From positions 124,001-188,000 of the forward strand of contig NZ_JAFLHG010000005.1 in NCBI RefSeq assembly GCF_018717645.1: a stretch of DNA of 64,000 nt, read 5' to 3'. Source of the stretch: Microbacterium flavum (lineage in GTDB: Bacteria; Actinomycetota; Actinomycetes; Actinomycetales; Microbacteriaceae). A program made the translations under genes and the position numbers. Within the stretch, counting starts at the first letter, position 1. Every line of letters starts with the position of its first letter. Shown here piece by piece: positions 44,787 through 53,743 of the stretch. The notes beneath the pieces were generated by a model. That model was given only the letters and a program-made list of their open reading frames with translations. It was not told the DNA's origin and ran no database searches.

Positions 44787-45824
44787 ATGGAACTCGGCGC
44801 ATACAGCTTCGGCGACACCCAGCAGAACCCCGACGGATCCCTGAGGCCCACGGCGGAGGCCATCAAGAACCTCCTCGACGCGATCGTCACGGCCGACGAG
44901 GCAGGACTGGACTACTTCGCAGTGGGAGAGCATCACACGCTCGAGATGCCGGCGTCATCGCCGGGGGCGATGATCGCCGCCGCGGCGGGGGCGACGAAGC
45001 AGATCCGGCTCGGCTCCGGGGTGAGCGTGATCAGCACCGACGATCCGGTGCGGGTGTTCCAGCAGTTCGCCACGGCCGACGCCGTCTCCGGGGGGCGCGT
45101 GGAGATCACCGCGGGCCGGGGGTCGTCGGTGGAGTCCTACCCGCTGTTCGGGTACGACCTCCGCGACTACGAACGACTCTTCGAGGAGAAGCTCGACCTC
45201 CTCATGCGGGTCAACGCCGATGAGCGCGTCACCTGGTCGGGAACGACGCGGCCGGGCCTGGATGATCTGACGGTGGTGCCGCGGCCCGTGAACGGGTCGC
45301 TGCCGCTGTGGGTGGGCACGGGCGGCAGCGCACCCTCGAGCGTCCGCGCGGGCCGATTGGGCCTGCCGGTCAGCTACGGGATCATCGGGGGAGCGCCGCA
45401 CCGCTTCGCTCCGCTGGCCGACCTCTACCGTCGCACCGCGCAGCAGGCAGGGCACACGGGGGAGAACATCAAAGTGTCCGTCGCGGCGCTGGGTCTGGTC
45501 GCGCCGACCAAGGCGGAGGCCCTGGAGAGGTTCCACGAGGGGTGGCGGCGCATGAACGTGAAGATGGGTGAACTGCGGGGATGGCCGGCGCCGGACGACG
45601 ACGCCTTCTTCGCCCAGGCGCACGCGCCGGGGGCGTATTACATCGGCGACCCCGACGACGTCGCCGAGCGGATCGTCCACCTGCACGGCTACATGGGACA
45701 CATGCGGCACTTCCTGCAGATGGACATCGGCGGGCTCCCTCAGGAGCACTTCCTCGAGTCGCTGACGCTGCTGGCCACCGAGGTGGGGCCGCGCGTGGCG
45801 CGCCTGCTCGCACGGAAGGGTTGA
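44787..45824 (+). CDS. LLM-class flavin-dependent oxidoreductase
   Basis: The 345-residue protein is a luciferase-like monooxygenase/reductase: TADEAGLDYFAVGEHHT, IRLGSGVSVISTDDPVRVFQ, GGRVEITAGRG and PLWVGTGGSAPSS. It uses FMN or F420. Ends cleanly at 45824; follows the reductase gene by 10 bp and both are divergent from an HxlR gene, suggesting substrate-inducible redox detoxification. Confidence 0.93.
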   Translation: MELGAYSFGDTQQNPDGSLRPTAEAIKNLLDAIVTADEAGLDYFAVGEHHTLEMPASSPGAMIAAAAGATKQIRLGSGVSVISTDDPVRVFQQFATADAVSGGRVEITAGRGSSVESYPLFGYDLRDYERLFEEKLDLLMRVNADERVTWSGTTRPGLDDLTVVPRPVNGSLPLWVGTGGSAPSSVRAGRLGLPVSYGIIGGAPHRFAPLADLYRRTAQQAGHTGENIKVSVAALGLVAPTKAEALERFHEGWRRMNVKMGELRGWPAPDDDAFFAQAHAPGAYYIGDPDDVAERIVHLHGYMGHMRHFLQMDIGGLPQEHFLESLTLLATEVGPRVARLLARKG

Positions 45825-45920
45825 CGGCGGGCGCGAGGCTGCGGGGGCACGTCCCGGCCGCGGTGGGTGTCCTCGTGGATCTCCCGGCCGAGCCGTCCCG
45901 CCCGCGCTCCGGACCGGCCG

Positions 45921-46598
45921 TCACCGCCGCGAATGCCATCCCTCGCGGTGGAGCCGCTCGATGCCGTCGAGCAGCAGATCGAGGGCGAAGTCGAACTCCG
46001 CATCCTCGTCGCAGGTGGTGCCGGCGCCGGGGGCGGTCGTCGCCATCCGGATGATCGCGGGGTATTCCGCTGCGTAGCCGGCGACGGCGGCGGCACGCGC
46101 GTCGGAGTCGTCTGGCAGGCTCGGCGTCGGCAGCACGTCGCGCGTGAACCCCCACATGCGCGTGCTGAGCGCGTGCATCGCGTGGTGGACGAGGTCGGCC
46201 GACAGGCCTCCGGCGAACATGGCATCTATCAGGGCATCCATGTGTGCGAGCACGCGCGGCGTCGCTCGCTCGCGAGTCTCGATCGCCTCGCGAGCCCAGC
46301 CATGGCGGCGGATCGCGGCGCGTGTGGCGAGGATCCGATCGCGGACGTCGCGGCGCCAGTCACCGTTCGGCGCGGTGGGCGGGGTATCGGCGAGGACACG
46401 GTCGAGCATCTCGTCGATCAGCTGCGACCGATCGGCGACGTGGTTGTACAGCGCCATGGGCGTGACGCCGAGGCTCTCGGCCACCGCGCGCATGCTCGCC
46501 GCGTCGAACCCCCGCATGTCGGCGAGGTCGATGGCCGCCGCGACGACGCGGTCTCGATCGAGGCGCGGCCGAGGAGTTGACATGTATACACCGTACAC
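45921..46598 (-). CDS. TetR-family transcriptional regulator
   Basis: The 225-residue regulator has the TetR helix-turn-helix (VVAAAIDLADMRGFDAASMR, LGVTPMALYNHVADRSQLID) and a helical ligand domain with a Tet-C type arrangement. It is divergent from the DUF4386 gene; an inverted repeat fills the gap. Either ATG 46598 or the internal ATG 46583 could be used; I list the longer one because the frame starts there. Confidence 0.93.
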   Translation of the reverse strand: MYGVYMSTPRPRLDRDRVVAAAIDLADMRGFDAASMRAVAESLGVTPMALYNHVADRSQLIDEMLDRVLADTPPTAPNGDWRRDVRDRILATRAAIRRHGWAREAIETRERATPRVLAHMDALIDAMFAGGLSADLVHHAMHALSTRMWGFTRDVLPTPSLPDDSDARAAAVAGYAAEYPAIIRMATTAPGAGTTCDEDAEFDFALDLLLDGIERLHREGWHSRR

Positions 46599-46632
46599 CT
46601 AGGCTCGGCGGCGCGTCGGTGTACGGCGTATA
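46585..46632. promoter_or_regulatory. TetR operator: long inverted repeat
   Basis: TATACACCGTACACC (46585-46599) pairs with GGTGTACGGCGTATA (46618-46632) at 14 of 15 positions. It spans the TetR start region and the gap to the DUF4386 gene and probably represses both. Confidence 0.75.
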
Positions 46633-46647
46633 CCGAAAGGACTCGAC

Positions 46648-47298
46648 ATGGACTCCCTCTCGCGGACCCGTGCGCGCAGCGCCGGCATCCTGTATCTCGT
46701 CACCCACGTGACATCCATCGGCGCGGTCGCCGCGTACGCGGCCGGGGCGATCGCGCTCGGCGTCACGCTGGAGTTCGTGCTCGCGGCCGCCTGCGCCGCG
46801 ACGGGCGTGATTCTGTGGACCCTCCTCGCCGAGTCTGGTTCGGCCCGGGCTGCGGCGTTCCTGAGCCTGCGGGCCATCGAGGCTTCCGTGATCCTCGCCG
46901 GCGCGCTGCCGCTCGTGGGTGCGATCCTCGATTCCCCCGCACCGACGGGCGCCGCCACGTCGGTGCACACGGCCGCCTTCCTGGTAGGGCAGGGGCTGGT
47001 GATCGCGGTCAACACGGTCATCCTCGGATCACTGCTGTGGACATCGCATGCCGTCCCGCGAGCGCTGGCCGGACTCGCGGTGGCGGGCGGAACGGTCGTG
47101 TTCCTCAGTGATCTCGGGCAGCTCTGGGCGGTGATCCCGCTCAACGGCCCCGTCGCGGCGGTCGCCGCGCTGCCGATCTTCGGGTTCGAGATCTGGTTCG
47201 CGATCCGTCTGATCGTGGTCGGCGTGCGGCATCGCGCTACTGTAGCGGCCGACGAGGACGCGATCCCGACAGGAAGTGTCGGGAACGCCGGGAGATGA
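46648..47298 (+). CDS. DUF4386 family membrane protein, C-terminus replaced by repeat sequence
   Basis: The 216-residue protein has six or seven helices (ARSAGILYLVTHVTSIGAVA, FGFEIWFAIRLIVVG). The homologous part ends around residue 199 (GVRHRATV); the last codons (AIPTGSVGNAGR) lie in the ~113-bp repeat that starts at 47251. The gene thus probably lost its natural end when the repeat was acquired. It is divergent from a TetR gene that likely controls it. Confidence 0.82.
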   Translation: MDSLSRTRARSAGILYLVTHVTSIGAVAAYAAGAIALGVTLEFVLAAACAATGVILWTLLAESGSARAAAFLSLRAIEASVILAGALPLVGAILDSPAPTGAATSVHTAAFLVGQGLVIAVNTVILGSLLWTSHAVPRALAGLAVAGGTVVFLSDLGQLWAVIPLNGPVAAVAALPIFGFEIWFAIRLIVVGVRHRATVAADEDAIPTGSVGNAGR

Positions 47299-47363
47299 CA
47301 CTGGATGTCACGTCTGGCGGGAGCTCCGGGTGCGATCGGGGCGTCTTTGTCGTGACACTTTCC
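47251..47363. repeat. ~113-bp direct repeat, left copy
   Basis: Aligned without gaps to 53790-53902, about 70% of bases match, with near-perfect blocks: CCGACAGGAAGTGTCGG, GATGACACT, TTGTCGTGACACTTTCC. Multiple AGTGTC/GACACT half sites make it look like a transposase- or recombinase-binding end. It covers the end of the DUF4386 gene and marks the left boundary of the accessory DNA. No transposase gene is attached. Confidence 0.7.
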
Positions 47364-47454
47364 CGCGGCCGTCCGAGCGACGTCGGGCCCAGGTCAGCTG
47401 GTGCCCATATGTCTTCATCAAGTCGAGACCAGGCTCGGATGGTCGACTTGTGGT

Positions 47455-47913
47455 GTGGAGTTTGAGCAGTGCCGGGTGGCCGACATCGAGGCCTTAACGG
47501 GGTTCTTGAGTGAGGTCGACCTCACGCTGAGCGGTCTGGACGCGCCGAGCGTGCGACTGTGGATCGAGCGTGACGAGAGCGGCGCGATCGTGGGCAGCAC
47601 CGGGTACGAGATCAGCGGTGATGGTCGCCACGCGTTGATACGGAGCGTGGCGGTCAGTCCGATGCAGCGCTCACGTGCCCGAGGCAGTGCTCTTGCGCGA
47701 TACGCGCTTGAGCGGGCGGTTGAGGAGGGCGCGATGAGGGCGTGGCTGTTCAGTCGCCGGTCGGGTTCGTTCTGGCAGACCTTGGGGTTCGAGTCCGCTG
47801 ATCGTGACGAGCTTGCTGAGGCGCTGGCTGACACGCATCAGGTGCGACTGTTCCAGCAGACCGGGCAGCTGGGTTGCGAAGTAGCCTGGTCGCGTTCGCT
47901 CGCCGCGTCCTGA
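47455..47913 (+). CDS. GNAT-family acetyltransferase, ArsN2-like
   Basis: The GTG start at 47455 (VEFEQCRVADIEALTGFLSE) gives 152 residues with the GNAT fold: HALIRSVAVSPMQRSRARGSAL and a C-terminal VRLFQQTGQLGCEVAWSRSL. This matches the small acetyltransferases annotated ArsN2 in arsenic clusters, though without arsenic genes beside it I keep the name as similar only. The frame also opens at 47401 with a GTG, but residues there are not family-like. Confidence 0.72.
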   Translation: MEFEQCRVADIEALTGFLSEVDLTLSGLDAPSVRLWIERDESGAIVGSTGYEISGDGRHALIRSVAVSPMQRSRARGSALARYALERAVEEGAMRAWLFSRRSGSFWQTLGFESADRDELAEALADTHQVRLFQQTGQLGCEVAWSRSLAAS

Positions 47914-48343
47914 CCGGCAGAGGCCGCGGCCGCCGACGGTGCCGGCTGGAAGCGGAACATCGCGTAGAGGACGCCCCGCGCGATCACCGAGTGTCCCGAC
48001 CCTCCATCGGGGCAGTATCGACCGTTTCACGCGGACGCGACCGCCGCGAGTCGGCGCTGCATGCCCGATGCGACCAAGAAGTCCCGCACCATCCGCCACA
48101 AGCTCAAGCGCGCCGCTCGCACCATCCGAGCCCTCACCGAGGTGCTCAACCCTGCAGCACGGACAACACGATGCAGAGCTTCTTCTCCGCCGGGATCGTC
48201 GGGGGACGACTCATGATTCAGACCTTTCGAAAGGGGCGTTGCCTCAGCAACCAACTACCCCTGCCACATAGTCTGACGCGCGACAGGCGCCCGAAGCCAT
48301 CGTGGATGATCGCGCGAAACGCCCCGTCGTACCCCTCCACGAC
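47914..48343. other. Gene-free stretch with a possible gene remnant
   Basis: This 430-bp stretch between the GNAT gene and the convergent reductase gene has no convincing gene. A short frame at 48061 (MPDATKKSRTIRHKLKRAAR, then TIRALTEVLNPA) reads like a basic helical protein fragment and may be the remnant of a truncated gene; its frame becomes nonsense after 48160. No clear promoter or repeat was found. Confidence 0.4.
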
Positions 48344-49483
48344 TTAGTCATCGCCAGGCGCGCTCATCGTCGGGTAGTCGGTGTACCCCCTTTCGCCGGT
48401 GTAGAAGGTTGCCGGGTCAGGCAGGGCTTCGGGCGCGTCGGCGGTCCACCGTGCCGGGAGGTCTGGGTTGGCGATCGCGGGTCGGCCGATTGCGACCAGG
48501 TCCGCCGCGCCGGTGTCGATGAGGCGCAGAGCCTCGTCTCGGCTTGTTACTGCGCCGAAGCCTGTGTTCGCGATAAGTGGGGCGCTGAATTCGTGTCGGA
48601 TATGTTGCACGAGCTCACCGGGGATGTCGGGGTGGATGATGCTGACGTAGGCCAGGCTCAGGGGGCGGAGGGCGTGCCCGAGCGCTGTGTAGGTCGCGAT
48701 GAGGTCGCGGGGGTCGTTCTCGTCAGCGCCTTGGATGTTCGCCCCTGGTGAGAGGCGAAGTCCTACCCGGCCGGCTCCGACGGTGCCGGCGATGGCTTCA
48801 ACGAGTTCGATGATAAATCGTGCCCGCCCTGCCGGGCTGCCTCCGTATGTGTCGGTGCGCTGGTTGGTGGCGGGCGAGAGGAACTGCTGGAGCAGGTAGC
48901 CGTTGGCGCTGTGGAGTTCGATACCGTCGAAACCGGCCGCGATCGCACGCTGGGCCGCCGTCACGTGAGCGTGGATGATCTGTTCGAGGTCGGCCTTCGT
49001 CGCTGCGCGTGGCACAGGGTTGCGTGCGGCCGCGTGAGCGTGTTCGGCGTCGGCCTCGAAACCGATCGCGGAGGGTGCGACGACGTCTTCGACACCTGTG
49101 ATGTCGGGGTGGGTGAGTCGGCCGGCGTGCATCAACTGCATCGCGATCCGGCCGCCGGCCTGGTGCATCGTGTCGGTGACGTGTGCCCAGCCGGGCGCGT
49201 GCGAGGCAAGGATGCCAGGTTGATTCGGATAAGCACGCCCTTCGACGCTGGGGTAGGTGCCTTCGGTCACGATCAATCCGAAGGAGGCTCGCTGTGCGTA
49301 GTAGGTGGCCATCCGTGCGTTGGGCTGTCCATCGGCATCCGCGCGGCGTCGAGTCATCGGCGACATCGCGAGACGGTTGTCGACCTGGATGTCACCGAGC
49401 CGTGTCGGCGTCCAGAGTTTGCTCGTTCCGTGCGTTCCTTTGGGGCCGGAAGGGCGGGCTGCGGGGTCGGTGGGAGACGCCAT
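48344..49483 (-). CDS. NADH:flavin oxidoreductase, old yellow enzyme family
   Basis: The 379-residue TIM-barrel flavoenzyme has MSPMTRRRADADGQPN, GRIAMQLMHAGR, the FMN/substrate region GFDGIELHSANGYLLQQFLS (His and Asn for the substrate carbonyl), and GADLVAIGRP. It reduces activated alkenes such as quinones, N-ethylmaleimide-like compounds or nitro esters. ATG at 49483 overlaps the stop of the upstream MFS gene (TGATG). With the MFS pump, this suggests defence against electrophiles. Confidence 0.92.
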   Translation of the reverse strand: MASPTDPAARPSGPKGTHGTSKLWTPTRLGDIQVDNRLAMSPMTRRRADADGQPNARMATYYAQRASFGLIVTEGTYPSVEGRAYPNQPGILASHAPGWAHVTDTMHQAGGRIAMQLMHAGRLTHPDITGVEDVVAPSAIGFEADAEHAHAAARNPVPRAATKADLEQIIHAHVTAAQRAIAAGFDGIELHSANGYLLQQFLSPATNQRTDTYGGSPAGRARFIIELVEAIAGTVGAGRVGLRLSPGANIQGADENDPRDLIATYTALGHALRPLSLAYVSIIHPDIPGELVQHIRHEFSAPLIANTGFGAVTSRDEALRLIDTGAADLVAIGRPAIANPDLPARWTADAPEALPDPATFYTGERGYTDYPTMSAPGDD

Positions 49484-50919
49484 CAGAGGGTGGCCTTTCG
49501 CTTCGTGGGGATGACGGTGACCGCGATCACGGCGGAGATCGCGTAGAGGGCGGTCGCCACGAGGAAGGTGAGTCGCAGTCCTTCGGCGGAGACGCCGTTC
49601 GTGGATGTCACGCTCAAGAGGTAGATGCCGTTGAGGAGGGCGACGCCGACGGCGCCTCCGATCTGCTGGCTGACGCTGAACATCGCGCTGGCCACGCCGA
49701 CGTCGTCGGCTCCCACGTCGGTGACGACGCTGCTGTTGAGCGGGGTGAATACCAGGCCGATTCCGGCTCCCATGATCGTGGTGACGATCAGGATTCCGGC
49801 GACGGCGTCGGGCAGGGTGATCACGGTTGCCAGCCCTGCCATCGCGAGGGTGGCGATGCCGATGCCGGCGACGAGGACCGTCTTGGGGCTGAGGCGTCGC
49901 AGAAGCCGTGGGACGAGGAGGGACGCTGCCACGAGTGCGGCGCTGAACGGCAGAATCACGAGCCCGGTCACGAGCGGGCTGTAGCTGAGGTGGTCTTGGA
50001 GGTAGTACGGCAGGAGGAGGAACATTCCGAACATGCCGGCGGCCATGAACGCTCCCATGAGGTAGGCGCCGCCTCGGGTGCGGTTCGCGACGATCCGGCC
50101 CGGCAGGAGCGGGTTGGCTGCTCGGTGCTGACGCCACACGAACAGGCCGATGAGAAGCGCCGATACCGTCAGGAGCGCATACGGGGCCGGCGAGGACCAG
50201 CCGTTGGGTTCGGAATCGACGCTGAACGCTGCCACCAACGCCGCGGACCCGAATGTGGCGAGTACGGCGCCGGGAATGTCATGACGTCCGCCGCCTCGAG
50301 GTCGGGAGCGGATGATCGTCGGCAGGCCGAGAGCGAGGGCGATCAGGGCGATCGGGACGTTGATGAACAGTGACCATCGCCATCCGAGTGTCTCGGTCAA
50401 TGCTCCGCCTAGGAGCAGGCCGATCGCACCGCCACTGCCCTGGGTCGCGGCGAAGATCGCGAACGCGCGGGCGCGCTCTCGCGGTTCGGTGAAGGTGACG
50501 GCGACCAAGGACAGGGCCGCCGGGGCGAGGGCCGCGGCGAAGACGCCCTGCAAAACGCGCGCGGCGATCAGCATCTCCGGCCCTGTCGCCAGCCCACCAA
50601 TGAGCGAGGCCACCGCGAATCCGCTCAAAGAGACCATCAGCACCCGCTTGCGTCCGACATAATCCGCGATCCGGCCGCCCAGCAGGAGGAACCCGCCGAA
50701 GGTGACCGCGTAGGCGGTCACCGCCCAGCTTCTGGCGGCGTCGCTCAGTCCCAGGGCCTGCTGCATCCGTGGCAGGGCGATGTTGATCACCGAGGCGTCC
50801 AGCACCACCATGAGTGCCGCGATCGTGATCGCTGCCAGAGCAAGCCAGCGTCGAGTCGACGAACTCGAGGACGAGGGCGACTCCGCCGAGTTGACAGTGG
50901 CGGGAGGTAGGGAGGTCAT
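49483..50919 (-). CDS. MFS drug exporter, DHA2 family (14 helices)
   Basis: The 478-residue protein has 14 hydrophobic spans and the motif A-like RIADYVGRKRVLMVSL plus motif C-like APAALSLVAV (EmrB/QacA type). It exports drugs or electrophiles with protons. The ATG at 50919 follows an AAAGG site; earlier in-frame codons are not protein-like. It is divergent from the XRE-cupin regulator, whose operator sits at 50984, and is coupled to the reductase gene. Confidence 0.92.
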   Translation of the reverse strand: MTSLPPATVNSAESPSSSSSSTRRWLALAAITIAALMVVLDASVINIALPRMQQALGLSDAARSWAVTAYAVTFGGFLLLGGRIADYVGRKRVLMVSLSGFAVASLIGGLATGPEMLIAARVLQGVFAAALAPAALSLVAVTFTEPRERARAFAIFAATQGSGGAIGLLLGGALTETLGWRWSLFINVPIALIALALGLPTIIRSRPRGGGRHDIPGAVLATFGSAALVAAFSVDSEPNGWSSPAPYALLTVSALLIGLFVWRQHRAANPLLPGRIVANRTRGGAYLMGAFMAAGMFGMFLLLPYYLQDHLSYSPLVTGLVILPFSAALVAASLLVPRLLRRLSPKTVLVAGIGIATLAMAGLATVITLPDAVAGILIVTTIMGAGIGLVFTPLNSSVVTDVGADDVGVASAMFSVSQQIGGAVGVALLNGIYLLSVTSTNGVSAEGLRLTFLVATALYAISAVIAVTVIPTKRKATL

Positions 50920-50983
50920 GCAGGAGCCTTTCCAAGCGTGCACTGGACGGTTCCTCAACCTTCCGTGGCCAATGGCGCTACTT

Positions 50984-50997
50984 GCAACTACACTTGC
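50984..50997. promoter_or_regulatory. Candidate operator of the XRE-cupin regulator, copy 1
   Basis: GCAACTACACTTGC matches the 14-bp palindrome at 51626 (GCAAGTCTGCTTGC) at the arms with one change. It lies between the divergent MFS and regulator genes. Confidence 0.65.
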
Positions 50998-51002
50998 GGA
51001 AT

Positions 51003-51605
51003 ATGCAAATGAAACGCAACGAGACCGCCCCTGCGCATACGATCGTGGACACGATGCTCGACGCCGTCGGGCCTCGACTGCGGGAGCTGCGCAACCGGCG
51101 AGGCTTGAAGCTGTCGGATGTCGCGGATGCGACGGGCCTGTCGACCAGCACGCTGTCACGGCTGGAGTCCGGTCTTCGTCGTCCGACGCTCGACGTGCTG
51201 ATCCCTTTGGCGCGGATCTATCGCGTGGCACTGGACGAGTTGGTCGGTGCTCCGCCCACCGGAGACCCTCGCATCCATCCCAAGCCGATCCGGCGGAACG
51301 GGTGGATATACCTTCCGCTGACTCGAGATGGTGCGCCGGTGCAAGCGTTCAAAGTGGTCCTCCCCGCCAAACGCGTCGGCCGGGACGTCAAGCTCGCTTC
51401 GCACGGCGGCTACGAATGGTTCTACGTGCTCAATGGCTCGGTCGACCTGACGCTCGGCGGCGAGGTGACCACGCTGACGGAAGGCGAGGCGGCGGAGTTC
51501 GACACGCGCCAGCCGCACAGCATCACCAACGCCACAGACGCACCGGCCGACATCCTCAGCCTGTTCAGCCCGCAGGGTGAGCAGATCCACATTCGCGATT
51601 CCTAA
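51003..51605 (+). CDS. XRE-family regulator with cupin sensor domain
   Basis: The 200-residue regulator has an N-terminal XRE helix-turn-helix (RLRELRNRRGLKLSDVADAT, STSTLSRLESGLRRPTLDVL) and a C-terminal cupin domain (ASHGGYEWFYVLNGSVDLTL, then EFDTRQPHSITNATD). Such regulators sense small molecules or metals. Start could be ATG 51003 or 51009. Matching operator motifs are found before it and before the flavoprotein gene downstream, so it likely controls the cassette on both sides. Confidence 0.9.
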   Translation: MQMKRNETAPAHTIVDTMLDAVGPRLRELRNRRGLKLSDVADATGLSTSTLSRLESGLRRPTLDVLIPLARIYRVALDELVGAPPTGDPRIHPKPIRRNGWIYLPLTRDGAPVQAFKVVLPAKRVGRDVKLASHGGYEWFYVLNGSVDLTLGGEVTTLTEGEAAEFDTRQPHSITNATDAPADILSLFSPQGEQIHIRDS

Positions 51606-51625
51606 GCGGAATAGTTGCGATGGTC

Positions 51626-51639
51626 GCAAGTCTGCTTGC
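51626..51639. promoter_or_regulatory. Candidate operator of the XRE-cupin regulator, copy 2
   Basis: GCAAGTCTGCTTGC has perfect arms GCAAG/CTTGC. It lies 33 bp before the flavoprotein start, in the short gap between the regulator gene and the flavoprotein-methyltransferase unit. Confidence 0.7.
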
Positions 51640-51671
51640 GGTTCTGTTCCCGCGCCTGCAACCTTGCAGGC

Positions 51672-52631
51672 ATGAGTGCACAGATGTGGGATGTCGTCGT
51701 CGTCGGTGGCGGGCCTGCAGGTCTCAGCGGGGCCTTGATGCTCGGCAGGGCACGAAGAAGGGTGCTCGTGATCGATGCCGGCGAGCCGCGCAACCGGTTC
51801 ACGGATGCGATGCACGCGGTGCTGGGGCGTGACGGCACCTCGCCTGCGCAGCTGCTGGCTGATGGGCGCGCGGAGGTGGAGTCCTATGGGGGCGTCATCC
51901 GGCACGCCACCGTCAGCACCGTCGAGCACATTACGGATGGTTTTTCCCTCACGCTCGATGAGTCCGGCGCGGACCCTGATGCCGAGGGGACGGTTCTTGC
52001 CCGTCGGCTACTGGTCGCCACGGGGTCCAGCGACGACCTCCCGGATATCCCCGGCCTGGGTGACCTGTGGGGCCGCGGGGTCGCCACGTGCCCGTACTGC
52101 GATGCATACGAAGTCAAGGACGCACGCATCGGCATCCTCGCCACCGGCCCTGCCAGCGTCATGCAGGCCCAGCTGCTTCGCCAGTGGTCGGAATCGATCA
52201 TCTACGTCACCCACACCAGCGCAGCACCCGTCGGAGAGGAAGCAGCGGGCTTCGCCGCCCGCGGCATCCAAGTCGCTGTCGGGCCGGTCGAGTGCGTACT
52301 TGCCGAGGACAGCCGTCTTGTCGGCGTCCAGCTGGACGGCGGGCGGCGCATCGAGCTGGACGCGATCTTCACCATCCCCACTCTCGCACCGGCCGATCGC
52401 ACCCTCCGCTCTCTCGGCGCCGCCATCGTCGAGAACCCGGTGGGCGCCTTCGTCCAGGTCGACGCGACAGGGCGAACCAGCATCGACGGCGTCTGGGCGG
52501 CAGGGAACGTCGTCAACCCCGCCGCCAACGTGCCCATCTCCATCGGGGCCGGGGCACTGGCCGGCGGCGCCATCAACCACGACCTCGTGCTCGACGACAT
52601 CGCACGGGTCCTCGCCAGGAGTGCACAGTGA
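51672..52631 (+). CDS. Thioredoxin-reductase-like FAD/NAD(P) oxidoreductase
   Basis: The 319-residue flavoprotein has the FAD motif VVVVGGGPAGLSGALML, the disulfide CPYCDAYE (near residue 140) and a final GVWAAGNVVNPAANVPISIG. It resembles low-Mr thioredoxin reductases that reduce small thiols or partner proteins. The ATG at 51672 gives the standard N-terminus; its stop overlaps the methyltransferase start (GTGA). Confidence 0.9.
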   Translation: MSAQMWDVVVVGGGPAGLSGALMLGRARRRVLVIDAGEPRNRFTDAMHAVLGRDGTSPAQLLADGRAEVESYGGVIRHATVSTVEHITDGFSLTLDESGADPDAEGTVLARRLLVATGSSDDLPDIPGLGDLWGRGVATCPYCDAYEVKDARIGILATGPASVMQAQLLRQWSESIIYVTHTSAAPVGEEAAGFAARGIQVAVGPVECVLAEDSRLVGVQLDGGRRIELDAIFTIPTLAPADRTLRSLGAAIVENPVGAFVQVDATGRTSIDGVWAAGNVVNPAANVPISIGAGALAGGAINHDLVLDDIARVLARSAQ

Positions 52632-53299
52632 ACGCCACGCCATCGAACGAAGCGTTCTGGGAGAACCACTACGCACGAGGAACATCGTCACCGGCCAGCA
52701 CGCCGCCTCGACCGAACGATGCCCTCGTCCACCTCCTCGACACGCTGGACATCCGCCCAGGCCGAGCACTCGAACTCGGCGCCGGCTCAGGCGGGGACGC
52801 AATCTGGCTCGCCGGACAAGGATGGCAGGTCACCGCCGCCGACATCTCCGCCACCGCCGTCGCGCGATTGAGCGAGCTCGCGAACGCTCTCGGGCTCTCC
52901 GGAAACCTCCATGCGGTCCGTCATGACCTGGCTCGCAGTATGCCGCCGGCGCCGTTCGACCTCATCTACGCGTGCTACCTCCACACGCCCGTCGACATCG
53001 GCCGTCCCGGCATCCTCCGTCGCGCTGGTGGCCTCATGAGCCTCGGCGGCACCCTCATCGTCGTGGACCACGCCTCGACCGCTCCCTGGTCATGGGCGCA
53101 CCCCGACACCCGATACCCCGCGCCGGAACAGACCTACGCCACATTCGGCCTCGGCGACGATTGGGAGCCCCTGCTGCTGACCGCCCGCGAACGGATCGCG
53201 ACCGGTCCCGATGGCGAAACAGCACGCGTCACGGACAACCTCATAGTCGCCCGTTGCATCGACGACGCGCATCGGGGGCCGAGCTCCACTCCCCTCTAG
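52628..53299 (+). CDS. SAM-dependent methyltransferase
   Basis: The 223-residue class I methyltransferase has motif I ALELGAGSGGDAIWLA and TAADISATAV. The rest fits TehB-like or small-molecule methyltransferases: YACYLHTPVDIGRPGILRRA and GGTLIVVDHAST. Acceptor unknown. It is translationally coupled to the flavoprotein; together with the GNAT gene the cassette resembles toxic-metalloid or xenobiotic detoxification. Confidence 0.88.
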   Translation: MNATPSNEAFWENHYARGTSSPASTPPRPNDALVHLLDTLDIRPGRALELGAGSGGDAIWLAGQGWQVTAADISATAVARLSELANALGLSGNLHAVRHDLARSMPPAPFDLIYACYLHTPVDIGRPGILRRAGGLMSLGGTLIVVDHASTAPWSWAHPDTRYPAPEQTYATFGLGDDWEPLLLTARERIATGPDGETARVTDNLIVARCIDDAHRGPSSTPL

Positions 53300-53356
53300 C
53301 CTCGGATATAGGGCGAGCCGCACGATGGGCGCACCATCTGTGAGGCGCCGCCTCAG

Positions 53357-53668
53357 TCACCAGCCCACTGGTCCGTTCACGTCGAAGAACGTGCCGGAGA
53401 TGCTGTCGGGTGCCAGGTTGGCTGCGTACGCGACAGTGGCCTTGGCAAAGCTGTATCGTCCGGCGTCGCGCTCGTTGATGTAGCCCTGCAACGTGCCGTC
53501 CTTGACGGCACCGACAGCGTCGCCCGGATACATGCTTTCCAGAGTTCGGCGTACCAACAGCGCGCAGTGGCGTCGAGTGCTGGTGGGCATGTCCCTGCGA
53601 TCGTCGAGCGCGCGGTCGATGACGGCAACGAGCCGCGGGTCGGCCCTCGCCTCCCACCGGGCGCGCAA
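53357..53668 (-). CDS. Hypothetical protein, possibly truncated
   Basis: Read from TTG 53668, the protein is 103 residues, with protein-like stretches (PRLVAVIDRALDDRRDMPTS, CALLVRRTLESMYPGDAV, GYINERDAGRYSFAKATV). The frame remains open upstream of the TTG for about 25 codons, so the real start may lie nearer the repeats at 53744. No family recognised; there is no ribosome site. It could be the 3' end of a broken gene. Confidence 0.4.
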   Translation of the reverse strand: MRARWEARADPRLVAVIDRALDDRRDMPTSTRRHCALLVRRTLESMYPGDAVGAVKDGTLQGYINERDAGRYSFAKATVAYAANLAPDSISGTFFDVNGPVGW

Positions 53669-53743
53669 CGCTGCGTGCCTGGTGCTGATGCTCCCGTTGA
53701 GGGGGCGCAGCGGTCGGAGCCGCGTCGGCGTTTCGCTGCATTC

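Noticed and set aside
48061..48216. Short basic protein frame in the gap after the GNAT gene
   Set aside because: It loses coding character after 40 codons and has no ribosome site; recorded only as a possible remnant.
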